A stretch of DNA of 64,000 nt from Ectobacillus polymachus (GTDB taxonomy: Bacteria; Bacillota; Bacilli; Bacillales; Bacillaceae_G): positions 1,302,001-1,366,000 of the forward strand of contig NZ_JBLREB010000001.1 of the NCBI RefSeq assembly GCF_048159605.1. The letters run 5' to 3'. A program made the position numbers and the translations under genes. Below the pieces are notes generated by a model. The model ran no database searches, was not told the DNA's origin, and was given only the letters and a program-made list of their open reading frames with translations. Position 1 is the stretch's first letter. Each line of letters opens with the position of its first letter. Of this stretch, positions 8,866-17,296 are shown in pieces.

Positions 8866-8899
8866 GAAAACAAAATGGTGCCTTAGGTTGGGCACCATT
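8866..8899 (-). terminator. Intrinsic terminator after sucD
   Basis: Perfect 9-bp stem AATGGTGCC / GGCACCATT (plus-strand 8874-8882 and 8891-8899), 8-base loop, followed on the minus strand by TTGTTTTC. It lies directly after the sucD stop codon and ends the sucCD unit. Confidence 0.85.
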
Positions 8900-8907
8900 C
8901 TATCCCT

Positions 8908-9810
8908 TTAACGCACTTTACACGTTTCCAATATTCCATTTTCCTTCAAAACGGCAATAAGTGTTTCACCCATAACAGATGGAGTTGGTGCGACTGTTAT
9001 ACCACACTCGTTCATCACTTTAATCTTTTCAGCAGCCGTTCCCTTACCACCTGAAATAATTGCTCCAGCATGTCCCATACGCTTTCCTGGAGGCGCGGTT
9101 TGACCACCAATAAAACCAACAACAGGTTTATTCATATTTGCACGCACCCACTGTGCTGCCTCTTCCTCTGCTGTTCCGCCAATTTCTCCAATCATAATAA
9201 CCGCATGCGTATCTTCATCTTCATTAAATGCTTTCAGTACATCAATAAAATTCGTTCCGTTAACCGGATCTCCTCCAATTCCAACTGCAGTTGATTGGCC
9301 AATTCCTGCTTGTGTTAGCTGATGAACAGCTTCATACGTTAATGTACCAGAACGAGATACGATTCCAACATGACCTTTCGTATGAATATATCCAGGCATA
9401 ATTCCAATCTTACATTCATCAGGTGTAATAATTCCTGGACAATTCGGGCCAAGTAATCGTGTTTTTTTACCTTGCATATATTTTTTAACTTTAATCATAT
9501 CTTGTACTGGAATGCCTTCCGTAATGGCAATAACTAAATCAAGATTCGCATCTACTGCCTCCATAATGGCATCTGCAGCAAATGCAGGCGGAACATAAAT
9601 AATAGAAACGTTAGCTCCCGTCTCACTTACCGCCTGGCTAACTGTATGAAATACAGGAACCCCAGCTACAACTGTCCCACCTTTTCCAGGAGTGGCACCA
9701 CTTACTACCTTCGTCCCATATTCAAGCATTTGCGTTGTATGAAATAAACCTTGTTCACCTGTAATGCCTTGGACAATAACTCTTGTATCTTTATTAACGA
9801 AAATACTCAT
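8908..9810 (-). CDS. sucD: Succinyl-CoA ligase (ADP-forming) subunit alpha
   Basis: With SucC it makes ATP from succinyl-CoA in the TCA cycle. 300 residues. The N-terminal CoA-binding Rossmann domain shows GITGEQGLFHT and the C-terminal ligase domain carries the phosphohistidine His247 in GHAGAIISGGKGT. Other conserved blocks are GPNCPGI and SRSGTLTYEA. It starts 12 bases after sucC and is followed by a terminator, so sucC-sucD is a simple two-gene unit. Confidence 0.98.
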   Translation of the reverse strand: MSIFVNKDTRVIVQGITGEQGLFHTTQMLEYGTKVVSGATPGKGGTVVAGVPVFHTVSQAVSETGANVSIIYVPPAFAADAIMEAVDANLDLVIAITEGIPVQDMIKVKKYMQGKKTRLLGPNCPGIITPDECKIGIMPGYIHTKGHVGIVSRSGTLTYEAVHQLTQAGIGQSTAVGIGGDPVNGTNFIDVLKAFNEDEDTHAVIMIGEIGGTAEEEAAQWVRANMNKPVVGFIGGQTAPPGKRMGHAGAIISGGKGTAAEKIKVMNECGITVAPTPSVMGETLIAVLKENGILETCKVR

Positions 9811-9822
9811 TATTTTCCCCCT

Positions 9823-10983
9823 TTAGCCTACTAGCGCAACAATTTTTTTTGCGCCATCAGCCATGGATTCAGCAGCAGCAATATTTAATCCAGATTCATT
9901 TAATAGCTTCTTCCCTAATTCTACATTTGTCCCTTCTAAACGAACAACAAGTGGAAGTGTAAGACCCATTTGCTTTGTTGCCTCAATAATTCCAGCAGCA
10001 ATCACGTCACACTTCATAATGCCACCAAAAATATTAACAAAAATACCTTTGACATTATGGTCTGATAAAATAATTTTAAATGCTTCTGTAACTTTTTCAG
10101 CGGTTGCTCCACCGCCAACGTCAAGAAAATTAGAAGGATCCCCGCCGTAATGCTTGATAATGTCTAATGTTGCCATAGCTAGACCGGCTCCGTTAACCAT
10201 GCATCCAATATTCCCATTTAAGGAAATATAGCTTAAATTAAACTTAGATGCTTCAATTTCTTTGGGATCTTCCTCATCTAAATCACGGTATGCAAGAATA
10301 TCTGCTTGACGGTATAACGCATTGGAATCGAAGTTCAGTTTAGCATCCAACGCCAACACATTACCATCTCCCGTAACAACTAAAGGATTAATTTCTGCTA
10401 TCATACAGTCTTTGTCCACAAATACTTTATATAAACCTATCATAAATTTTACTGCTTTATTAATGAGAGAATTCGGTATGTTGATATTGTATGAAATACG
10501 ACGAGCTTGAAATTCTTGGAGTCCAACTGCTGGATCAATGTATTCTTTAAATATTCTTTCAGGCGTATGTTCTGCTACCTCTTCAATTTCTGTACCGCCT
10601 TCTTCAGACGCCATTAAAACAATTTGAGATGTAGAACGATCAAGAACAAAACCGACATAGTATTCTTTCTGAATATCGCACCCCTCTTCAATAAGTAAGC
10701 GCTTTACTATTTTGCCAGATGGTCCCGTTTGATGCGTAACAAGATTTAGCCCTAGCAGTTGTTCTGCATATGTACGAACCTCATCTAGATTTCTCGCAAT
10801 TTTCACGCCGCCAGCTTTGCCGCGTCCCCCTGCATGAATTTGCGCTTTCACTACTACTACATTTGAACCTAAATCTTTTGCTGCTTCAACAGCTTCTTCT
10901 ACTGTAAAAGCAACTCTACCATTGGGTACGGATACGCCATACTGTCTAAGAATTTCTTTCCCCTGATATTCATGTATATTCAT
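9823..10983 (-). CDS. sucC: Succinyl-CoA ligase (ADP-forming) subunit beta
   Basis: Nucleotide-binding beta subunit of succinyl-CoA synthetase. Starting at ATG 10983 (MNIHEYQGKEILRQYG) the protein is 386 residues, the family length, with AAGGGGG about nine bases upstream; 14 codons further upstream an in-frame start lacks family support. ATP-grasp fold with VKAQIHAGGRGKAGGVK and a C-terminal flavodoxin-like domain with NIFGGIMKCD. The 279 bases upstream, up to rnhB, are AT-rich and hold a possible -10 TATAAT at 11025-11030 (minus strand) with no good -35; catabolite control could not be confirmed. Confidence 0.97.
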   Translation of the reverse strand: MNIHEYQGKEILRQYGVSVPNGRVAFTVEEAVEAAKDLGSNVVVVKAQIHAGGRGKAGGVKIARNLDEVRTYAEQLLGLNLVTHQTGPSGKIVKRLLIEEGCDIQKEYYVGFVLDRSTSQIVLMASEEGGTEIEEVAEHTPERIFKEYIDPAVGLQEFQARRISYNINIPNSLINKAVKFMIGLYKVFVDKDCMIAEINPLVVTGDGNVLALDAKLNFDSNALYRQADILAYRDLDEEDPKEIEASKFNLSYISLNGNIGCMVNGAGLAMATLDIIKHYGGDPSNFLDVGGGATAEKVTEAFKIILSDHNVKGIFVNIFGGIMKCDVIAAGIIEATKQMGLTLPLVVRLEGTNVELGKKLLNESGLNIAAAESMADGAKKIVALVG

Positions 10984-11262
10984 TTCCCCCAGCCCCCTTT
11001 GCTGTCGTAAAATAAATTTACTCAATTATATTCTATTGTAAAAGCACGGGACTGTCTAGAATATAATGACAAAAATGATAAAAAATATGTAAATAAATAG
11101 GATGATTTCAAATTTTTCTTACATTTGAGTTCTTTACTGCATTCTTGAAACTCGTATTTCTTCCTATATTATTTAACATATTTTTTTATGCTAATTATGA
11201 AATAAATTCTGTTACTGTTTCTTACAATTGAGACAGAAAAAAATCATAGAATAGTAGATTTA

Positions 11263-12030
11263 TCAGTCTAGCATGTCTTTAATAGGTGCAAACGACTTAC
11301 GATGAAACGGCAAGATGCCATGCTTATGTATCGCCTCTAAGTGTTCCTTCGTTCCATACCCCATATTTCGTTCAAATCCGTATGAAGGATATTCTTTCCC
11401 TAGCTTCTTCATCATTCGATCTCGCGTTACCTTGGCTACAACGGAAGAAGCTGCTATCGAGATACTTTTACAATCACCTTTAATAATCGACGTTTGCATC
11501 AATTCGACAGGTAGCTTCATAGCATCAATAAGAAGATGCTCAGGTGTAATAGACAGATTAGAAATTGCTAGCATCATAGCTTGCTTTGTCGCTTGATAAA
11601 TGTTAATTTCATCTATTCGTTCTGCAGGGACAACACCAACCCCTACAGCAATAGCATGCTCTTGTATATAATCAAAAAATTGGTCTCGTTTTCCTTCACT
11701 TAATTGCTTGGAATCATTTAAACCAGGAAGGAAAAAAGACTCAGGCAATACTACCGCTGCTGCAACTACCGGACCAGCTAATGGACCTCGTCCGACTTCA
11801 TCTATTCCTGCAATCCAATTTACACCTTGGCTATGTAGGGAAGCTTCATACTTTGTCATCTCAATAAAATGATCTTGCATTGCTAGATCTTTCTCTTTCC
11901 TTTTACGCCATCTCTTTACAAGGGTCTGTACTCCTTTTCGTTCATCTTGCAACAATTCCATAAAACGCTCATCTTTCTCCGACGTTATATCTTCTAAAAG
12001 AATCCCGATATCATGAATGGTTTTCCCCAT
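11263..12030 (-). CDS. rnhB: Ribonuclease HII
   Basis: Removes ribonucleotides and RNA primers from DNA. 255 residues, including about 70 N-terminal residues before the catalytic core, typical of Bacillus RNase HII. The acidic active site is complete: Asp77 and Glu78 (AGIDEVGRG), Asp169 (LLIDAM) and Asp186 (IKGDCKS). Conserved GLNDSKQLS and HRKSFAPIK are present. ATG start with GGAGGA upstream. It lies between the rbgA terminator and sucC; the ylqG and ylqH genes of B. subtilis are missing here, as I recall for B. cereus. Confidence 0.97.
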   Translation of the reverse strand: MGKTIHDIGILLEDITSEKDERFMELLQDERKGVQTLVKRWRKRKEKDLAMQDHFIEMTKYEASLHSQGVNWIAGIDEVGRGPLAGPVVAAAVVLPESFFLPGLNDSKQLSEGKRDQFFDYIQEHAIAVGVGVVPAERIDEINIYQATKQAMMLAISNLSITPEHLLIDAMKLPVELMQTSIIKGDCKSISIAASSVVAKVTRDRMMKKLGKEYPSYGFERNMGYGTKEHLEAIHKHGILPFHRKSFAPIKDMLD

Positions 12031-12093
12031 AAAAAAATCCTCCTCTATCTATAACAAAACGGCTCTGAAAAACGCCGATTTTTATTATTAACT

Positions 12094-12126
12094 AAAAAAA
12101 GAAAGGCACGCCTATGCGCACCTTTC
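12094..12126 (-). terminator. Intrinsic terminator after rbgA
   Basis: An 11-bp stem with two G-U pairs (plus-strand 12101-12111 and 12116-12126), loop CTAT, followed on the minus strand by seven T. The stem begins on the last base of the rbgA stop codon. Confidence 0.9.
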
Positions 12127-12980
12127 TATGCTGTTGCTTCCGGCCCTTCTAACGTTAGACGTCCCAATTTCCCTGCCCGAAGCTCTCGTAGAACGAGCTC
12201 CGCGGTTTTATCATAATCTACAATACCACCACTCATAATACACCCTCGATGTTTCCCAATTGCATCAAAGAGCTCAACAATATCATCTGGTATGTCAGTT
12301 AATTGATAGCGCTCCATCAGTTGATTTGGATAATGCCCGGATAAAAACCGGAGAGCATACACGGCGATGTCCTGCAAATTAAGAATAGCGTCTTTAATCG
12401 CCCCTGTCGTTGCAAGACGATAACCAACAAGCTCGTCTTCAAACTTCGGCCATAATACCCCAGGTGTATCTAAAAGTTCCATCTCTTTCCCAACCTTTAT
12501 CCATTGTTGAGCAGTCGTTACACCAGGGCGATCTCCTGTTTTTGCAATGTTCTTTTTTGCAAGCTTATTAATTAATGTTGATTTTCCTACGTTAGGAATA
12601 CCTACGATTAATGCACGTACAGCACGGGGCTTTACGCCCTTTGCAATCAACTTTTCAAATTTTTCTTTTACTAACTCTTTTGATGCAGCCGTTATTTCCT
12701 TCATTCCTTGACCTGCTTGTACATTTAAAGCAATTGCTTTAAAACCTAAGCCATGAAAATATTGGATCCATTTATTCGTCATTCGTTCATCCGCTAAATC
12801 GGCTTTTGTCATAACAATAAGACGCGGCTTATTTGCTAAAATATCATCAATCATCGGATTACGTGAAGACATTGGCAAACGTGCATCAACTAGCTCGATT
12901 ACAATATCAATAAGCTTTAGTTTTTCTACTATTTGTCGTCTTGCTTTTGCCATATGACCTGGAAACCATTGAATCGTCAT
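12126..12980 (-). CDS. rbgA: Ribosome biogenesis GTPase RbgA (YlqF)
   Basis: GTPase needed for late assembly of the 50S subunit. 284 residues. The G motifs are circularly permuted, which identifies the family: G4 TKAD at 58-61 comes before G1 GIPNVGKST at 127-135 and G3 DTPG at 171-174. The C-terminal RNA-binding extension (ANTAR-like) follows. ATG start, 13 bases after lepB, so the two are co-transcribed; a terminator overlaps its stop codon. Confidence 0.97.
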   Translation of the reverse strand: MTIQWFPGHMAKARRQIVEKLKLIDIVIELVDARLPMSSRNPMIDDILANKPRLIVMTKADLADERMTNKWIQYFHGLGFKAIALNVQAGQGMKEITAASKELVKEKFEKLIAKGVKPRAVRALIVGIPNVGKSTLINKLAKKNIAKTGDRPGVTTAQQWIKVGKEMELLDTPGVLWPKFEDELVGYRLATTGAIKDAILNLQDIAVYALRFLSGHYPNQLMERYQLTDIPDDIVELFDAIGKHRGCIMSGGIVDYDKTAELVLRELRAGKLGRLTLEGPEATA

Positions 12981-12993
12981 TCGCGCTTCCTCC

Positions 12994-13551
12994 CTACGGA
13001 TGTTGAATTATGCGAGCATCTGAAAACGGCCAATAAACGATACTCGTTGTCCCAATAACTTGATCAATCGGCACCGTTCCAATCGTTCGACTATCCTTGC
13101 TAAATCGACGATTATCTCCCATTACAAATAGCTGTCCTTGCGGCACTGTTTTCTGCCCTGTAATTTCCTCTAATTTAAAATCATAGGTGAGGGGCCCATC
13201 TTTCACTTGCTTTTTATATGAATTAAGATATGGTTCTTCATATGGTTTTCCGTTTATATAAAGGACATCATTTTTATACTCGATCGTGTCTCCTGGTAAA
13301 CCAATAATGCGTTTGATGTAGTCTTTGTCTACAGTCGCTTTAAATACAATGATATCAAAACGCTGCGGCTCACCTATCTTATAGCTAAATTTGTTCACTA
13401 TCATACGATCATGGTTATGTAATGTTGGCATCATTGAAGTACCATCAACTAAAATGGGGGCCAAGAAAAAATAGCGGATAATAGCCACAAATGTGATTGC
13501 TGCAACAAATGCTTTTATCCATTCCCATATTTGGTTTTTTTCCTTTGCCAT
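12994..13551 (-). CDS. lepB: Signal peptidase I
   Basis: Membrane serine protease that cleaves signal peptides of exported proteins. Start chosen at ATG 13551 (MAKEKNQIWEWIK) because GGAGGGG lies six bases upstream; the frame stays open upstream but that part overlaps the rplS terminator. 185 residues: one N-terminal membrane segment (about 12-30), catalytic Ser39 (DGTSMMPTL), general base Lys80 (DYIKRIIGLPGD) and the box FVMGDNR followed by SKDSR. It sits between rplS and rbgA, as in the B. cereus group. Which sip paralogue this is cannot be told from sequence alone. Confidence 0.95.
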   Translation of the reverse strand: MAKEKNQIWEWIKAFVAAITFVAIIRYFFLAPILVDGTSMMPTLHNHDRMIVNKFSYKIGEPQRFDIIVFKATVDKDYIKRIIGLPGDTIEYKNDVLYINGKPYEEPYLNSYKKQVKDGPLTYDFKLEEITGQKTVPQGQLFVMGDNRRFSKDSRTIGTVPIDQVIGTTSIVYWPFSDARIIQHP

Positions 13552-13581
13552 GAACGCCCCTCCACTACTTGCTGTTATTGG

Positions 13582-13610
13582 AAAAAGGGAGCTTGCTATC
13601 ACAAGCTCCC
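13582..13610 (-). terminator. Intrinsic terminator after rplS
   Basis: Perfect 9-bp stem GGGAGCTTG / CAAGCTCCC (plus-strand 13587-13595 and 13602-13610), 6-base loop, then TTTTTCC on the minus strand. It lies ten bases after the rplS stop codon. Confidence 0.93.
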
Positions 13611-13619
13611 ACATGTTCA

Positions 13620-13964
13620 TTATCGAATTTCTTTAATTCTAGCTTTTTTACCGCGAAGGTTACGTAAGTAGTACAATTTAGCACGACGAACTTTACCGCG
13701 GCGAATTACTTCTAATTTCGCAATACGTGGTGTATGAACTGGGAATGTACGTTCAACTCCAACACCGTAAGATACTTTACGAACGATAAACGTTTCACTA
13801 ATTCCGCCTCCGCGACGCTTAATAACTACGCCTTCGAAGATTTGAATTCTTTCACGAGTACCTTCTACTACCTTCACGTGTACGCGAACTGTGTCACCAG
13901 GACGGAATGACGGTAAATCTGATTTTAATTGGCCCTTTGTAATTTCATCGATTACATTTTGCAT
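13620..13964 (-). CDS. rplS: 50S ribosomal protein L19
   Basis: Large-subunit protein at the 30S-50S interface. Starting at ATG 13964 (MQNVIDEITKGQ), with GGAAGGAG about nine bases upstream, the product is 114 residues, the family length. Conserved FRPGDTVRVHVKV, GVVIKRRGGGISETFIVRK and the basic C-terminal KVRRAKLYYLRNLRGKKARIKE (in parts) are seen. It appears monocistronic: own promoter at 14058-14086, a leader that resembles the L19 leader, and a strong terminator before lepB. Confidence 0.98.
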   Translation of the reverse strand: MQNVIDEITKGQLKSDLPSFRPGDTVRVHVKVVEGTRERIQIFEGVVIKRRGGGISETFIVRKVSYGVGVERTFPVHTPRIAKLEVIRRGKVRRAKLYYLRNLRGKKARIKEIR

Positions 13965-14050
13965 ATTATTTTCTCCTTCCAAACGGACGCTCTTACAAGC
14001 CTATTCGCAATTGCAGCGGAACATCCTGGTTAACGACTTATATAAGTCAC
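13965..14050 (-). ncRNA. Candidate L19 ribosomal protein leader
   Basis: The 86 bases between the mapped promoter and rplS contain, on the minus strand, AACCAGGATGTTCCGCTGC and further on GGCTTGTAAGAGCGTCCG. The block resembles, from memory, the Firmicute L19 leader (an autoregulatory structure in Rfam). Position and length fit. A covariance-model search is needed to confirm it. Confidence 0.5.
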
Positions 14051-14057
14051 AGATGAT

Positions 14058-14086
14058 ATCATAGCATATTATATATACAGATGCAA
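14058..14086 (-). promoter_or_regulatory. rplS promoter
   Basis: Minus-strand -35 TTGCAT (14081-14086) and -10 TATGAT (14058-14063) with a 17-base spacer. Transcription would begin near 14050, giving an untranslated leader of about 85 bases before rplS. Confidence 0.75.
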
Positions 14087-14125
14087 TAGCATACAAGTAT
14101 GATTTATTAGAACTGTTAAGGATTT

Positions 14126-14854
14126 TTACTTGTCTAATTTAAACTCTTGTAGCCATGCTCTTTCTTCGGCTGTTAATTCGCGTTTTTCCAATAAATCCGG
14201 TCGGCGTAAATACGTTCTTCGAAGCGACTCTTTGTGACGCCATTGCTCTATTTTTTGATGGTTACCTGAAAGAAGAACGTCTGGTACCCTTAATCCACGA
14301 AATTCAGCTGGACGCGTATAGTGAGGATGCTCAAGCAGTCCTGTACTAAATGAATCTTGGACAGAAGATTGTTCATTTCCTAGCACCTCCGGCAGAAGAC
14401 GGACGACACTATCTGTCACAGTCATAGCAGCTAGCTCTCCACCCGTTAATACAAAATCGCCTATTGAAATTTCATCCGTGACTTTCATCCGTATCCGCTC
14501 GTCATAGCCTTCATAATGACCACAAATGAAAATTAAATGCTCTTCACGAGCTAGTTCTTCCGCTTTCTCCTGCGTGAATCGTTCTCCTTGTGGACACATC
14601 AAAATAACGCGAGGCTTCTTAGACGATTCAGATAGGCTTTCTACAGCATCAAGAATAGGCTGAGGTGCAAGGACCATACCCGCTCCGCCGCCGTATGGAT
14701 AATCATCAACGTTATTGTGTTTATCATTGGAATAATCACGAAAATTAATAACATTGAGTGAAACTGCCTGTTTCTCCTGTGCCTTTTTTAAAATAGAAGA
14801 ACCAAATACACCTGTAAACATCTCAGGAAATAAAGTTAAAATATCTATTTTCAT
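14126..14854 (-). CDS. trmD: tRNA (guanine-37-N1)-methyltransferase TrmD
   Basis: Makes m1G37 next to the anticodon, preventing +1 frameshifting. 242 residues. It has the SPOUT trefoil-knot fold, recognisable from DYPYGGGAGMVL, CGHYEGYDERI and IGDFVLTGGELAA. Its ATG overlaps the end of rimM by four bases, so the two are translationally coupled. It is the last gene before the rplS promoter; I see no clear terminator after it. Confidence 0.98.
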   Translation of the reverse strand: MKIDILTLFPEMFTGVFGSSILKKAQEKQAVSLNVINFRDYSNDKHNNVDDYPYGGGAGMVLAPQPILDAVESLSESSKKPRVILMCPQGERFTQEKAEELAREEHLIFICGHYEGYDERIRMKVTDEISIGDFVLTGGELAAMTVTDSVVRLLPEVLGNEQSSVQDSFSTGLLEHPHYTRPAEFRGLRVPDVLLSGNHQKIEQWRHKESLRRTYLRRPDLLEKRELTAEERAWLQEFKLDK

Positions 14855-15369
14855 TCTAACAATCCTTCCATCAATGCAATTGTCACAAGCTTTTCTTTTG
14901 GCTTTATTTGTAAGACAACTTGATCAATATATGGTATATATACTTCTTTCCCATTCTTTTGTTTTACAACCCAGACATCATTTGCACCTGGTGATAGAAT
15001 TTCGGTAATGGTACCAATTTCTTCTCCGCTTTCGGTACTAACACGGCAGCCGATTATTTCATGATAATAATATTCTCCCTCATCTAATTCTACTAGCTGC
15101 TGATCTGACACCTTCAATAAAGCACCTTTAAATTGTTCCACATCATTCACGTCATCATAGCCATCAAATGTGAGTAGATCAAATGCCTTATGAACACGAT
15201 GGGAAGTTACCGTTACTTCAATTGGCTCAAAGCTAGTTTCCTTAAACACAAATAACTTGTTGCCAACCTTATAGCGTTCCTCTGGAAAATCAGTACGTGA
15301 CATAACACGAAGTTCCCCTCTAATACCGTGGGTGTTTACGATTTTTCCTACATTCAACCATTTTGCCAT
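14851..15369 (-). CDS. rimM: Ribosome maturation factor RimM
   Basis: Binds S19 and helps assemble the 30S head. Starting at ATG 15369 (MAKWLNVGKIVNTHG), with AGGAG eight bases upstream, it is 172 residues; an upstream GTG would be too close to the ribosome site. N-terminal RimM domain (GKIVNTHGIRGELRV) and C-terminal PRC barrel (PGANDVWVV, IPYIDQVV). It overlaps trmD by four bases. Unusually, khpA (ylqC) is not found between this gene and rpsP. Confidence 0.97.
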   Translation of the reverse strand: MAKWLNVGKIVNTHGIRGELRVMSRTDFPEERYKVGNKLFVFKETSFEPIEVTVTSHRVHKAFDLLTFDGYDDVNDVEQFKGALLKVSDQQLVELDEGEYYYHEIIGCRVSTESGEEIGTITEILSPGANDVWVVKQKNGKEVYIPYIDQVVLQIKPKEKLVTIALMEGLLE

Positions 15370-15429
15370 TGTATTCACTCCTGTTAAGGTTTATGGCTTT
15401 ATTATTTATTAAATCAAAACATTTTAATA

Positions 15430-15463
15430 AAAAAGGGAGAGGAACACTCCCTCACCCTTTTTA
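15430..15463 (-). terminator. Intrinsic terminator between rpsP and rimM
   Basis: Minus-strand stem AAAAGGGTGAGG / CCTCTCCCTTTT with one mismatch and a 7-base loop, followed by T-rich sequence. It separates rpsP from rimM, which are usually joined through khpA. Confidence 0.8.
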
Positions 15464-15540
15464 TTATACATTTCGAATGTACATTCTGAATTCGTTCCTT
15501 TAAGACAGGATACATACATTCCTGTTTCTCAAGAATCTTC

Positions 15541-15813
15541 TTATTTATTTAATTTAGATAAGTGGAATTTTTCAAGGATTCCTTGGTTAGACAAAATGTT
15601 ACGAACTGTATCAGATGGTTTTGCACCATTTTTTAACCATTCTAATGCACGTTCTTCATCGATTTTTACCTCTGCAGGTTGTGCAACTGGATTGTAGAAC
15701 CCAATTTCTTCAATGAAGCGTCCATCACGAGGAGAACGAGAATCTGCTACTACTACACGATAGAAAGGAGACTTTGTTGCTCCCATACGTTTTAAACGAA
15801 TTTTAACTGCCAT
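15541..15813 (-). CDS. rpsP: 30S ribosomal protein S16
   Basis: Assembly protein of the 30S body. 90 residues, family length, with the start AVKIRLKRMGATKSPFYRV and the block FIEEIGFYNP. ATG start with GGAGGTG nine bases upstream. It probably has its own promoter (15852-15881) and is followed by a terminator at 15430-15463, so it looks monocistronic or terminally attenuated. Confidence 0.98.
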   Translation of the reverse strand: MAVKIRLKRMGATKSPFYRVVVADSRSPRDGRFIEEIGFYNPVAQPAEVKIDEERALEWLKNGAKPSDTVRNILSNQGILEKFHLSKLNK

Positions 15814-15851
15814 TTATAAAGCACCTCCGAATTTGTTTCACACAGATAATT

Positions 15852-15881
15852 ATATTATCAAATATGGTATTCCTTTGTAAA
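15852..15881 (-). promoter_or_regulatory. Candidate rpsP promoter (extended -10)
   Basis: Minus-strand -35 TTTACA (15876-15881) and -10 TAATAT (15852-15857), spacer 18, with TGA directly before the -10, giving an extended -10 element. It lies 39 bases upstream of rpsP in the gap after ffh. Confidence 0.5.
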
Positions 15882-15893
15882 GTATAAATTCTT

Positions 15894-15921
15894 AACAGAA
15901 CATTATTTTCTGTTTTTTTTT
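15894..15921 (+). terminator. Plus-strand terminator-like hairpin downstream of ffh
   Basis: Stem AACAGAA / TTCTGTT (15894-15900 and 15908-15914) with a 7-base loop, followed on the plus strand by seven T. The stem is short and AT-rich. It points the opposite way to the flanking genes, so it would stop transcription entering the antisense strand of ffh. Confidence 0.35.
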
Positions 15922-15940
15922 CAAATTCCAAGCCAATCAA

Positions 15941-17284
15941 TTACATAAATGGAAATTTAGGCATGCCTTTTTTCTTACCCTTTTGCATACTCGTCATAGA
16001 TTTCATCATTTTTTTCATGTCTTCAAACTGCTTTAATAGACGGTTTACTTCTTGAACAGACGTTCCGCTACCTTTAGAAATTCTCTTTTTCCGACTTGCA
16101 TTAATGATTTCTGGCTGCTCCCGTTCTTTTTTCGTCATAGAACGAATAATAGCTTCTACATGTCCAATTTGCTTATCATCCACTTGAACATTTTTGAGGC
16201 CCTTCATTTTATTAGCACCTGGAATCATATTTAAAATTTCATCAAGAGGACCAAGTTGTCGAACTTGTCCTAGCTGTTCAAGAAAGTCATCCAATGTGAA
16301 TGATTGAGAAAGCATTTTTTGTTCGAGTTCTTTTGCCTTTTCTTGATCCACAGCAAGCTGTGCTTTTTCAATTAATGTTAGCACATCACCCATACCTAAA
16401 ATACGAGAAGCCATGCGTTCAGGATGGAATGGCTCTAGTGCATCAAGCTTTTCGCCTAAACCGACAAACTTAATTGGCGTATTCGTAACAGCTTTAATAG
16501 ACAACGCTGCACCGCCACGCGTATCCCCATCAAGCTTTGTTAAAACAACCCCTGTTAAACCAAGTTGTTCATGAAAACTCTCGGCAACATTTACAGCATC
16601 CTGACCTGTCATGGAATCGACAACAAGGAAAATTTCATCTGGTTTTGCTACTTCCTTTACCTGCTTCAGTTCATCCATAAGCTGTTCATCAATATGCAAT
16701 CGACCTGCAGTATCAATAATTACATAATCATTATGATCTTGTTTTGCCTGTTCAATTGCTTGCTTCGCGATTTCAACCGGACTCACTTTGTCACCTAAAG
16801 AAAATACAGGCATACTAAGCTGTTTACCAAGGGTCTCTAGCTGTTTGATAGCTGCTGGCCGATAAATATCTGCTGCTACAAGAAGAGGGTTGCGGTTATG
16901 CTTCTTGCGCAATAAATTAGCAAGCTTCCCAGTTGTAGTTGTTTTACCAGCACCTTGCAGTCCTACCATCATAATAACCGTAGGAGGACGATTGGAAACA
17001 GCAATCTTACTCTGCTCACCACCCATAAGCTCTGTGAGTTCTTCTTGTACAACTTTAATAACTTGTTGTCCAGGTGTTAAGCTTTTCATTACTTCTTGTC
17101 CAACAGCACGTTCAGATACTTGCTTGACAAAGTTTTTTACTACTTTAAAATTAACGTCTGCTTCTAATAGGGCAAGACGAACTTCACGCATCATTTCTTT
17201 TACGTCGGCCTCGGATACTTTCCCTTTACCGCGAATTTTTTGCAATGTCAGTTGAAGTCGGTCGGCCAATCCCTCAAATGCCAT
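15941..17284 (-). CDS. ffh: Signal recognition particle protein Ffh
   Basis: GTPase of the signal recognition particle; binds signal sequences on the ribosome together with scRNA and delivers them to FtsY. 447 residues: N domain, GTPase G domain with P-loop GLQGAGKTT at 108-116, DTAGR and TKLDG, then a methionine-rich M domain ending MKKMMKSMTSMQKGKKKG. It follows ylxM by 12 bases in the classical ylxM-ffh operon. Confidence 0.98.
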   Translation of the reverse strand: MAFEGLADRLQLTLQKIRGKGKVSEADVKEMMREVRLALLEADVNFKVVKNFVKQVSERAVGQEVMKSLTPGQQVIKVVQEELTELMGGEQSKIAVSNRPPTVIMMVGLQGAGKTTTTGKLANLLRKKHNRNPLLVAADIYRPAAIKQLETLGKQLSMPVFSLGDKVSPVEIAKQAIEQAKQDHNDYVIIDTAGRLHIDEQLMDELKQVKEVAKPDEIFLVVDSMTGQDAVNVAESFHEQLGLTGVVLTKLDGDTRGGAALSIKAVTNTPIKFVGLGEKLDALEPFHPERMASRILGMGDVLTLIEKAQLAVDQEKAKELEQKMLSQSFTLDDFLEQLGQVRQLGPLDEILNMIPGANKMKGLKNVQVDDKQIGHVEAIIRSMTKKEREQPEIINASRKKRISKGSGTSVQEVNRLLKQFEDMKKMMKSMTSMQKGKKKGMPKFPFM

Positions 17285-17296
17285 AGTGCCGCCCTC

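Noticed and set aside
10984..11262. CcpA (cre) or riboswitch control of sucCD
   Set aside because: The AT-rich 279-base gap has no convincing cre dyad or conserved RNA structure. Only a lone TATAAT was seen.
16890..17255. 121-codon open frame on the plus strand inside ffh
   Set aside because: It lies wholly antisense to a strongly conserved gene and has no ribosome site. The same holds for the other plus-strand frames inside smc, topA, recG, fakA, pyrAB and the ATPase gene.
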